From: Ascarosepion bandense
Lineage: Eukaryota > Mollusca > Cephalopoda > Sepiida > Sepiidae
NCBI GenBank assembly: GCA_037127315.1
Contig: JBBBDQ010001293.1
Span: 1,072,501 to 1,136,500, forward strand
Length of the DNA: 64,000 bases
Reading direction: 5' to 3'
The first letter of the stretch is position 1; each line of letters opens with the position of its first letter. The position numbers and the translations under genes are program-made. The notes under the pieces are model-generated. The model did no database searches. It had not been told where the DNA came from and saw only the letters and a program-made list of their open reading frames with translations. This document shows, piece by piece, positions 54,122-63,268 of the stretch.

Positions 54122-54660
54122 TCATGCAGAGGAGAGCCGAATTCGAATTCCAGTTAAATTCATTGCATTCTCTTATGTGCGTTGTGGTGCATTGGATATC
54201 GGCACGGAACGAGAAATCGGGAAGCCGAGTTCGAATTCCGGCTGAATTCATTGCATTCACTTACGCGCAAATACCCTTGGGAAAGGTATTAATACGTCTA
54301 TTCCTTTCAGTTATGGGTTAAATAACAGGACGGATTGGGTTCTATAGCTTTGATCTGCAACCAGTCTACCGCAGAAAACAATGGCAACCTACTGCGGGAT
54401 AATATTCTACCCAGTCATTCATGTCTCTTTCGAGACATGATCGCCCAAGCGTGTATCACGTATGGCACATAACTGACTGAATGATTAATCCATCACTTCT
54501 CTACCCACCTATCTGATTATGTTCTATAGCCTTGGTTGGCAACCAGTCTAGCGCTAAGAATTGCACATTTCTACGGAAGATTTTTGTGCCTAGTAAGTGA
54601 TGGGTCGAAAGAGACATAATCGACCAAGTATGTATTGCGTATGGCAATTAACTGATTGAA
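54122..54660 (+). mobile_element. SINE-A cluster: partial, full-length, partial
   Basis: 54122-54172 is a head piece (AGAGCCGAATTCGAATTCCA GTTAAATTC). 54173-54484 is a full copy (TGTGCGTTGTGGTGCATTGG, GAGTTCGAATTCCGGC, AAATACCCTTGGGAAAGGTA, intact hairpin GTCTCTTTCGAGAC, GGCACATAACTGACTGAATG). 54530-54660 is a body-only copy (TTGGTTGGCAACCAGTCTAG, GTATGGCAATTAACTGATTG). All face the same way. Confidence 0.88.
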
Positions 54661-55459
54661 TTATTCAGCAAATCAAACATTAATAACGTATAGTTTTCGT
54701 TGTCATTTTAGTATAATATAATTGCCGGGGACTGTTTGGGAGAACAATCGTGTGCTATAATGCCTAATCAAGTCTAGACGCATATTTGGGCTCAGTCACA
54801 TTTGTGTTTGACCAGCCTCCGCTGATTCCACCTGTGATTCCTCCTGCGACTATGTTGATAGAAACTTAGTTACAGTCGAGATAACGAATAATCTGGCATA
54901 ATCGACAGTTTGAACGCTCAAACCCTCGGTAACGACGATTTTTCACTTCGTGCTAGCATAGTGGGATCGATTGGGCATCTAACACAAAGAGGAACCGTGT
55001 GCTTGTTCTCGATCCCCTGCTCATGTCTAGAGACGTCGTCTAGTTTTTTTTATCTTTATATAGCACTGTTTAGTTATTGCTCGCCCGTTTACAATGGGTG
55101 CAAGTTCCCGCTGACCGATACATTGAACTAACAATCGCTATGCCACCAAATTCACAAACCGCTTTTACTGCAATTTAAAGCTTTAGACCAAATGTTCACT
55201 ACTGATTAGCCTGTCACTGACATTGCAGTTGCTGTACAGCGGTCAAGTTTTGAACGATGCTGCTGCCCGTGTTTTGAAAATAATTCCTCATTCCAGAAAT
55301 TCAAACAAAACAATAATAAATGTGTTTACATTATTTCCATGGATATTATCTATATTCGACCTAAGACACTATCTGTGCCCTTTATTTAATCTACAGGGGT
55401 AAGCTATTCTCGTTTCACTGTTCATGTCAATTTATACTGACTTTCGTTCTTATTAGTAA
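54661..55459. other. Unassigned interval
   Basis: No exon or known repeat. CATTCCAGAAATTCAAACAAAA (55290) resembles a string at 21669, so part may be an undefined repeat. Confidence 0.4.
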
Positions 55460-56000
55460 CTAGCAGTATAGCCCGGCGTTGCTCGGGTGTAATGAAAGCT
55501 TTAAAACTAATCCATGGTCCTGGAGTTCAGACTCTTTGGACGTTGGCACGAAAGACTAAAAAGCAATAGTTGTTTCCAGTTAAAGCGAAACCGTAGACTG
55601 AAAGAAAAATCAATGGATGTAAGTCAAATTTTGATTTCCTGGTATCGATATCAAATAAGTTTTTTCGTCGTAAACTGAATTTTGAAGGCTAAATAAGTCA
55701 TCTGAGTAAATGTTATTATGGCTGAGACTAAGAACTACAATTATAGCTACTTAGAGCCAAACCCGAAGCAAAAACTAAAATAAAAGGGCTGAAAAAATAC
55801 AGACATACAGGCAGATAAACAGACACACGCACAAACATCTTGCCTTTTATATATATATATTATCGATTTTCTGCACTATTGTAAGAACTGCAACCTTGAA
55901 ACTTCTGAATATCGTTTGTTATGTCTTTGTCTATGAGTGTATCAAATTTGATTAAAATCGGAACCCTCCTTCTATAACCCGAGTTTTTCAATTATCGATA
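55460..56000 (-). mobile_element. Helitron-like element, 5'-truncated
   Basis: The plus strand opens with CTAG at 55460-55463, preceded by A, then the hairpin region GCCCGGCGTTGCTCGGGTG. The element runs in reverse through CTAATCCATGGTCCTGGAG, AACCCGAAGCAAAAACTAAA, the (TA) position and ACTCATAGACAAAG-type sequence to about 55998. There the family's start is missing and the 173-bp repeat copy begins. Confidence 0.75.
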
Positions 56001-56007
56001 TATATAT

Positions 56008-56180
56008 ATTACGGAAATTAACGAATTTTAACGAAACTTGGTTATAAATAACCAACAATTTGAAATTAATTGTTTGAACATTATTTTTTATCGATACTCG
56101 TATTTAAGTAGATATTCTGTTTTTAATTAAACAGTATTGTATATTTATATCTACTGGCCTGATTATTTACGATAAATTTT
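56008..56180 (+). repeat. 173-bp direct repeat, copy 2
   Basis: Near-identical to 53519-53691. Its left end joins a TA run at the broken edge of the Helitron-like element. Its right end is followed by unrelated TATTACGAAAATG. Confidence 0.95.
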
Positions 56181-56199
56181 TATTACGAAAATGTGTGTC

Positions 56200-56268
56200 A
56201 TTCGGCAGGATTCGAACCTGCGAACCCTATCTACATAGGGGAAGCTACCATTTGATCTGGCAATATAT
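56200..56268 (-). pseudogene. tRNA-like sequence
   Basis: Minus strand: GCCAGATCAAATGGTAGCTT (A-box-like D arm), CCCTATGTAGATAGGG (possible anticodon arm, irregular loop), and a perfect T arm GCAGG-TTCGAAT-CCTGC containing a consensus B box. The acceptor stem does not pair (TGCCAGA versus GAATGACA), so it is a tRNA pseudogene or SINE head, not a working tRNA. Confidence 0.6.
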
Positions 56269-57359
56269 ATATATTTCTATTCATACAACATTGAACACTG
56301 CTTTATTAACACCTGAATAATAATATTATACACGCCTGTACTTAGAGAGAGTGAGAGTGAGAGAAAGAGAGAGAGTGAGAGAGGGAGAGTGGGGATCAAT
56401 ATAGATATAAAATTTGTGACCTAGCTGGTTGATGTTATTCAGGATCTGACTCTAGAGTTTCGATGACAAACCATTATTTTATAATAGTTTGTTCGATATA
56501 TCAAGAGTTTTCACTAAGTCACTCTCAATTTTTTTTTATTTTTTATTTTTTATATAAAGTTAAAAAATAATTTATTTTTTCTCTATTGGTATTAGGTTGA
56601 TGTTTTTCTTTTCATGGCTGTGGTGCGGGGAGAATTTGAAGATAATATATAATTTCATAGGAGCACTTTCGGTTTACATAAGCCGTTATAACAGATTTTT
56701 TTGTAGGCTGATAGGGTTTTGTTAATAATTACACATTGCGTTTCCATAGTTTTTTTCGAGTGTTGCGCCTTCACGCGTTGCTAGGCGGTATCTGATTTAT
56801 TTTTCAAGTATCGCAACTTCACGCCAATCTCTAGTCTGTGTGTCCGCGTTTTTTAATTAAATTTTTTTAAATCTTAAACATTAAATAAAAATCTTATACA
56901 AAAATATTATATATAAACTGATAAACAAATTATTCACTTATAAATGCAGTATCACTTTAAGATGTAGATGACGATAGCTCTCCACAACTTTCTATCCTTT
57001 GTAGCTAAGAGTAAGGTTTGCTATTTTATTATTTTTCCCAAGCCTTGTTCTTACATTAGCTTCTTAGGTAGCTTAATCGATGTTTGCACCTGCTCCTCAT
57101 GACATGACTATGTTCTGTGCGTGTCAAATTTTCTAAATCCTCTTTCTTCATTATGTGATGTAAAAATTCCAACTATTTTTTTTTTTTGAAAGTAAGTATA
57201 ATCGTCATTTTCAGATCTATTTTCCTTCAAATCATCTCGTTAATGTTTTAATGTGAGATCTGGCAACTCGAAACACTTAAATCGACAGTAAGTATTACTC
57301 GGCTAAACAAGCCGCTGCAATAGCAGTATCTTCTTTTTATTCTAGACCTTTACCCAGGA
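56269..57359. other. Unassigned interval with GA-rich tract
   Basis: (GA)n-rich run at 56346-56392. Long T/A-rich stretches. No gene recognised. Confidence 0.45.
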
Positions 57360-58110
57360 CTTCTTCTTTCTTTTATGTGCCATGTCCTTTCAGAACGTAG
57401 GCGATCATGGCTTCCCACATCTCCCTGTCCCTGGTGGCTTTTAGCACGTTTTCTCCTGTTGCACCATGTAACCCTCGTTCCGTCATCCCCCTGATCAGGT
57501 CCTTCATATATATTATCCGCTGCTTCCCTCTGTCTCTTTTTCCCTCTATCTGGCCTGTTAGTAACAGATTCTCCAAGCCCTCCTTCTTCATCGCATGTCC
57601 CACGAAACTTTGTCTCTTCCTGATGCTCAGTATTAATTTCCTTTTCGTCTCCATCCTTTCCAAAACCTCGTAATTGCTCACATGCTCGGTCTATGTTATC
57701 CGCAGTATCCTTCTGTAGAACCACATTTTGATTCCTTCAAGTTTTTCCTTCATCTTCGAAGATATTGTCCAACATTTACTGTCATATTGAAGAACAGACA
57801 TTACATAGCAATCCAGTATCATTAATGGATCAGTCCAATCGTGACAGTAACTGCCTCTTGCCACTACAGTTACTTGCATGAACCGTTCATCAGTAGCCTT
57901 CTATAGAATCACACCCTATTTATTTCAAATCCCTTTTCATGTGTGAGGAAATTGTCTAGCACTCTATGCTAATAGGATAACTGATATTGCATAGAAATTT
58001 AACATTCTTTGCTTTGTTTCTAACAAATGTTCTTATGTTTGATTTTTCAGTAGGCATCTTTTGCTATTACACAGCGTCCAAGATATTTAAATTTCCTACT
58101 TTCTTGATTA
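57360..58110 (-). mobile_element. RTE-like LINE 3' fragment plus a diverged RTE scrap
   Basis: 57360-57830: tail TTCTTCTTTC, then GATGENVLKATRDREMWEAM, RGKQRIIYMKDLIRGMTERG, RKRQSFVGHAMKKEGLENLL, EVLERMETKRKLILSI, LEGIKMWFYRRILRIT and ISVLQYDSKCWTISSKMKE-like sequence, across two frames. At 57890-58110 a more diverged piece of the same family follows (CNFLTHEKGFEINRV-like, LFARNKAKNVKFLCN-like, FKYLGRCVIAKDAY-like). It may be a separate older copy. Confidence 0.83.
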
Positions 58111-58224
58111 AAAAAAACATGAAAACAAATTCTACTACACTACTTATAACCAAACGATTCCAAAGATTAAACGAACCCCTAACTTAAAAATAATAAATAT
58201 TCTTTCAGAAAAATTAATAATGTA

Positions 58225-58830
58225 TACTTCTTCTTCAAGTGCTGTGCCCTTTGAGACGTAGGCGATCATAGACTTCAACTTTGCCCTGTGTCTTGTCGCT
58301 CTCAATATTTTTTTCTCTTGGTATCTCTCCCAAACCACGTTCTGCCTTCCATTTGCTCTCTTTCCTTCTCACCACTCTCTTCCTGATGTTATGAGTTTTC
58401 TTCTCGTTTGCATCCTCTCCAACACCTCATCATTGGCCATGTGCTCAGTGCATGGTATCTTCAGCATCCATCTGTAAATCCACATTTCTGCTGCCTCAAA
58501 ACTCTCCTTCATCCGTAATGAGATCGTCCGACATTCACTTCTATACAGAAGAACAGATATCACAAAGCGATCCAGCACACTTTGTTTCCAATGAAGTTTT
58601 CCTGTATCTCAGTATTCTGGTTAGCTTCTGAAATGCGTCTTTGGCCATGCCAATGTGTCTGTGGATCTCCATGTCGCACTTTTCATCCTCTGTCAAAATA
58701 CTTCCCAGGTATTTAAATTTCTGTACTTTTTTTATTTTAGTTTCTCCAACTTGTAGTTGGCATTTTGGGACCTTCTTTCAGTTTTCTTGAAGTTTATGCT
58801 CAGTTCTTTTTTTATCGCTTTCTCTTGCTA
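58225..58830 (-). mobile_element. RTE-like LINE 3' fragment
   Basis: Minus strand from the tail TTCTTCTTCAAGTGCTGTGCC: RATRHRAKLKSMIAYVSKGT, WKAEGRTWFGRDTKRKILR-like, EVLERMQTRRKLITSG, FEAAEMWIYRWMLKIPCTEH, LDRFVISVLLYRSECRTISL, then AWPKTHFRS, DEKCDMEIHRHIGM-like and QNANYKLEKLK near 58780. The RT catalytic box is not included. Confidence 0.85.
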
Positions 58831-59469
58831 ACTGATAACCATTAAAATAAGAAAAATTAAGTTTAATAAAAGAAAATGCAGAAGAGATGAAAATTCATTT
58901 TATAATTTCATTAAAACAAATTCTGTTCTGCCACAAGCAACCACATCACTCCAAGAAATAAAAATAACCCATTATGTAATATTAATAAATATTATTCAAA
59001 GGTCAAACAGAAAAAAATATACAGTGAAATAGAACAATACCATAAAAAGAAAAGTAAAAAAGTAAAAACTAAATAAAAATGAAAATTAAGGAAAAAAAAA
59101 ACCTAAAGTCCAGGCTTATGAATAATTTATAACATTAGTCCTAAACAAAAGCACGAAAAAAACCGGTTTCCATCTTCCACAACTCACTTGTGGCATATTT
59201 ATAGAACCTATATAAATAGATATAATATACGGTCTGATGATCACCTAAGGCCTGAATCTTCTAGTCGTCATAGTTTATGATTTATAAAGATTTATTTACC
59301 CTCACTGTTTCGCTTTATGAACGCTCTGTCCTTAATATTTCGCAATTTTCCCCTGCACTGATGACTATGGTGTTGTTTTAATATAGTTAATTTTTCAGTC
59401 GTTCTCATATTTTCATTAAAGACAAGGAACGCGAGTCTTCGTAAAAATTATTCACACATTAGTGGACGC
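58831..59469. other. Unassigned AT-rich interval
   Basis: No feature recognised. Confidence 0.5.
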
Positions 59470-60300
59470 AACATTAAAAGCAAAAGATATGCAGACGATA
59501 CAGCCGTAGACAAAAAATACAGACTTTAGTGAAGTAAAGCCAAAAGAAAGAACGAGTTATCAATTGTCAGAAAACGGAATGTATAGTTATCGGCAAGGGA
59601 CCAGCCCAAGATGCGAGCTACGTGCAACAGACACCAAATTCAAGTAAAAACATAATTGCAAATTATTGAGGATTTGCCTTTTTGTACTCGCCTGATGTGT
59701 ACATATAATCCTGCCTATACAGAGAACGGCAATTGTAAAGCAGTTGGTTAGTTGGTCAGTAAGTTGGTGCAGAGTTAGTTGGAGTTGTTTGGATATAGAC
59801 TCATTACCCGGACATACTATTTCACTGCAAGATTGTATATATTGATTTCTATTAACAGTATTCCTGAATTAACTAACCCGTGTTCCAGTTTGTATATTTT
59901 GTTCAATATAACTTACATTTTCTATCTCCATATCTGTTTTTGTTATTAATTTTTTGTGCGGCGGTTCCTCACCCGGAATTCACAACACAAATGTTTAGGA
60001 AATATCTTCAAATAGAGACAGAAATTGTGAAACCAAAATGCGAAGTCGCATTCGAATAACGAAAGTTGCCTTTGGAAAGATAAGCAAGGGATTAAGAAAC
60101 AGGAATATTTAGTTAAAAACTAAGAAGATAGTACTTAGATATTATTGAATATCAGTCCTTCTATAGGGTAATGAATGCAGGTCAATAATAAAAGAGAAGT
60201 AAGGAAAAAGAAAAGTGGTTCGACAGAAGGATGTTGAGAATACCGAAAACAGAAAATGTAAGCAACGACGTCGTTCTAGACACAAATAAATTGGCAGACA
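59470..60300 (+). mobile_element. RTE-like LINE, degenerate, with an internal insertion
   Basis: KRYADDTAV near 59483 keeps both catalytic aspartates. Next come KNGMYSYRQG-like (INCQKTECIVIGKG) and PRCELRATDTKFK-like sequence to 59648. From about 59655 to 59995 is non-RTE sequence ending GCGGTTCCTCACCCGGAATT CACAACA, which looks LTR-like but whose exact borders I cannot set. RTE text resumes about 60000 (LGNIFK, NQNAKSHSNNESCLWKD-like, KGLRNRNI, LKTKKIVLRYY, KWFDRRMLRIPKTENVSNDV-like). Many stops. Confidence 0.7.
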
Positions 60301-60960
60301 GACACTCACTTATTTCTGGCCATAGATGGGATGAAGTAATTTATGTTCTTATGGAAAGTAAAAGAAAAATATCTAAACTACATATAATAATTAACTGAAA
60401 ATTCCCGGCATCTCTCGTTCAAACGCATATGTAGTCGCACGAACAATACAAATTTAGTTCCATGATTTACATAATAAAAATATAAACTTCATCACTTACC
60501 TGATTGAGGCTACCTTCAGCATCCCGAATCTAGAATATTGTAAACTGCAACCAGCAATTACTTCTGAAACTCCTCAGGGGATTATATATATATATAAACA
60601 AAATTAATGATTTATATTTTCGAAAGATTCAATAGCGACGCTCTCAAACATCTGAACCACAGACTTTTTCAAATATCCCCATTTTAAAAATAAATAATCT
60701 TTCTCAAGTTAACATACATAAGTATGAAAAAATTTTAAAATTAGAAGAGAATACTTAATTCTCAAAAAGTTCTATGATTTTAAGTAGTTAAAAAATATAG
60801 TAATTGCGTTAGAAAAAAATCAACAACTTTTACTAACATTTTTTATAATATATTAATTATTTTCGCTTAACAATCTTCTTGACTTTCAGCTAACCTAATT
60901 TATATTAATAGGCGTTCTTATATTTAAAACTTTTTTAAAAATTACTTTTGTTTATAAAAA
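60301..60960. other. Unassigned AT-rich interval
   Basis: Nothing recognised. Confidence 0.5.
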
Positions 60961-61096
60961 GTTTTGCAAAAAAAAATCGTTACATTTACTTTGATAAAGG
61001 CCGTCAGAGGACGAGTCGCCTCGGCTAAGGTTACTTTACCATTTATCTTTATATATATGAGCTGTGATACAGCGAAACAGGCTTGTATGTGGATGA

Positions 61097-61151
<55 letters not shown>

Positions 61152-61155
61152 ATTT
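60961..61155 (+). repeat. Dispersed repeat scrap, SINE-E tail and (TA)n
   Basis: GTTTTGCAAAAAAAAATCGT TACATTTAC and TTGATAAAGGCCGTC (60961-61008) recur at 63282-63331. GAGCTGTGATACAGCGAAAC AGGCTTGTATGTGGATGAC (61060-61097) is the SINE-E tail seen reversed at 51.66 kb, again running into (TA)n. Confidence 0.7.
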
Positions 61156-61160
61156 TGTTT

Positions 61161-61286
61161 GTTCCCGAAAAGACAGAAACCAGCACGACTCGAATTTTAT
61201 GCACCATATGCAATATTCAGACTGCCTGAGGGTTGCATATGCTGCATAAAATTCGAGTCATGCTGGTTGCGGGTTTTCGGAAACAA
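61161..61286. repeat. Long imperfect hairpin, about 50-bp arms
   Basis: Left arm 61165-61213 (CCGAAAAGACAGAAACCAGC, CGACTCGAATTTTATGCA, CCATATGCAA) pairs with right arm 61231-61281 (GTTGCATATG, TGCATAAAATTCGAGTCATG, CTGGTTGCGGGTTTTCGG), with a loop of about 17 nt (TATTCAGACTGCCTGAG). The arms hold a 20-plus-bp run with one mismatch. Flanked by (TA)n. It could be a foldback/MITE-type element or a hairpin RNA precursor; no protein role is evident. Confidence 0.85.
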
Positions 61287-61394
61287 CCAAACTGTTCATA
61301 TATTTAGTTCTCCCAGTTTGTGCGGTATGGTGCACTTTTTCTTTTTGATGTGTAATTGTTATTTATTTTTTTTTTGTGGAGATTACTTGTTCTT

Positions 61395-61398
<4 letters not shown>

Positions 61399-61454
<56 letters not shown>
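61399..61454. repeat. (TA)n tract
   Basis: About 27 TA units. The IYIY frame here is an artefact. Confidence 0.97.
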
Positions 61455-61457
<3 letters not shown>

Positions 61458-61474
61458 AAGTTCTACAATATAAA

Positions 61475-61810
61475 CACTTTTTAATTAATTCAGATGATAA
61501 TTATGTTAAATTTTACTTTGGAAGTACTTACAACAGGTGGAAGTAAGATTTAACAATCACATGTCTTTAATCAACAGTAAATACAGCAAAAGTACTGGTT
61601 TATGCATACATTATTGAAAATTCAAAAATACCAGTAAGAACTCACTTATTACCTGGAATATCGTAGCTAAATCCAAACATTACAATGGAAAAATAGGTAA
61701 ATGTTATCTATGCCTTTCAGAAAAACTTATCAAGAATCCAAATACGCTTAATAAAAGAAGTGATTTAATGACCACATGCTGCCATGGTAAAATACCTATT
61801 TAATTCTTAG
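61475..61810 (+). mobile_element. PLE GIY-YIG C-terminal fragment
   Basis: In the stretch at 61600-61795, frames read NTSKNSLITWNIVAKSKHYN, GKIGKCYLCLSEKLIKNPNT and LNKRSDLMTTCCH. This W-I-AKS, C-x2-C-L-x-EK, LNKRS, CCH pattern is the region after the GIY-YIG core of Penelope-like elements as I know them. The core itself is lost and the sequence differs from the 46-kb element, so this is a second PLE lineage. Confidence 0.68.
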
Positions 61811-61842
61811 GCCCAGATATAAATCTTTTTACGTTGCCTATT

Positions 61843-61845
<3 letters not shown>

Positions 61846-61886
<41 letters not shown>

Positions 61887-61888
61887 TC
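61846..61888. repeat. (TTTC)n microsatellite
   Basis: About ten TTTC units. Confidence 0.97.
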
Positions 61889-62045
61889 ACCTGCAATATT
61901 ACTTTTAACAATTATGAATTAAACTTTTTTTTTATTTTTGCCCCTTACATTTTAATTCTTAATTCTAAACTTTACCTTTTAATTTTTCTTTTAATTTTTC
62001 TTTAATTTTATTTCATTTTATCTTATTTTTATTTTTTATATAAAA

Positions 62046-62722
62046 CTAGAATGATAGCCCGGCGTTGCCCGTGCAACTAAGAACATTTCAGTAGTAGGAG
62101 AAGATGCCAATAAGAGGAGTAGATAGAAATCATTTACAGTCAGTTGGTTTTCTGAATGAAATATTTAGCGAAAAAAAAAGCTTTATTTCTTTTTAATTTT
62201 ATTTTCTGAAGTATGAAATATTAAATGTGAAAAGAAAAATAGACTTAAATAATTAAATTAACCAATGCCATTTTTTTTATTTTTACATATTTTATCTTTG
62301 TTTGAAAAAGCACTTTTTTTTTTAATATTTCTTTTGTTTTAAATTACGGGGAAAATATTCACATTGTTTTTTTTTTGTTGACTAAATGAATTATTAAAAC
62401 GTCGGAATAAAAATTAAATATATAGGCTCTTTTTTTTCTTTTTTTTAGTCGCGTTTGACACGTGTTATTTGGTTTCTGTGACTTAATTTAGCAACCATCT
62501 TAAATCATGGATGTTTTACTGAGCAAATGTAAACAATCGGCTCCATTGGCCAAAAAGTGCGAAAGGGAAAATTGTCGAACTTAAACTCAAAAAGTATGTG
62601 TCAACTTGGCTTCCATGTAGATATGTGTCCCTAGAAATTTTGAATGGCGTAGCTTTAAAAATGTAGGCGTGCATAGGGAACAGTCACACACAGACTCACG
62701 GATTGCCTTTTATATATAGAGA
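62046..62722 (-). mobile_element. Helitron-like element of a second subfamily, complete
   Basis: The plus strand opens CTAG (preceded by A), AATGATAGCCCGGCGTTGCC CGTGC. The other end is GTGACTGTT-type sequence (plus: CACACACAGACTCACGGATT GCCTTTTATATATAGAGA). On the minus strand it therefore begins TCTCTATATATAAAAGGCAA TCCGTGAG after A and ends with a degenerate GC-rich hairpin plus CTAG/T. 677 bp. Interior is unrelated to the 29.76/48.18 kb elements apart from the terminal logic. Confidence 0.7.
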
Positions 62723-62980
62723 TTATAATTTTCCTTACATTGTTATGTACATGTAATATTTGAATATGTAATTTTTTAAGACTCATGATTTACGCCCCTT
62801 TTATTTCTTCTCTCTGCATTTGATTATTTTAATTTTACTTTCAAATTTTAATTTCAAACTCTTATCCACCTGTAACTGTAGGATATTTGAAATTTTAATC
62901 TTGGTATTAAAAAAGCAGTAACTTAACTTTTTTAATTCCCATGAATATCGAGTGAACTTAAATTCAAATCTATTAAACCG

Positions 62981-63034
<54 letters not shown>

Positions 63035-63095
63035 ACAGATATATATGTATATGTATTTAAAAACTTTTAAAAAATTAACATTTTTAGTTTTGTTT
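62723..63095. other. AT-rich interval with (TA)n
   Basis: (TA)n at 62988-63030; otherwise unassigned. Confidence 0.6.
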
Positions 63096-63268
63096 ATATC
63101 GCCCGTTTCACACTCCACCCACGTCTATTGACCAGGTGTAGAGGCTCATCCCTTGTTCCCTGTTTAGGATGTGGTTTCCGGCTTTCTATCTTCTAATCTT
63201 TTCACTCTTACGTAGCCCCCCGGCACATCAGTAGCGTTACCGCCTTGCTCAGGGTGATATGATTAAAA
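63096..63268 (+). mobile_element. Family D copy
   Basis: ATCGCCCGTTTCACACTCCA, CCACGTCTATTGACCAGGTG, GGATGTGGTTTCCGGCTTTC, CACATCAGTAGCGTTACCGC and CTTGCTCAGGGTGATATGAT then A-rich. Carries the LINE-J-like 3' end. Confidence 0.78.
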
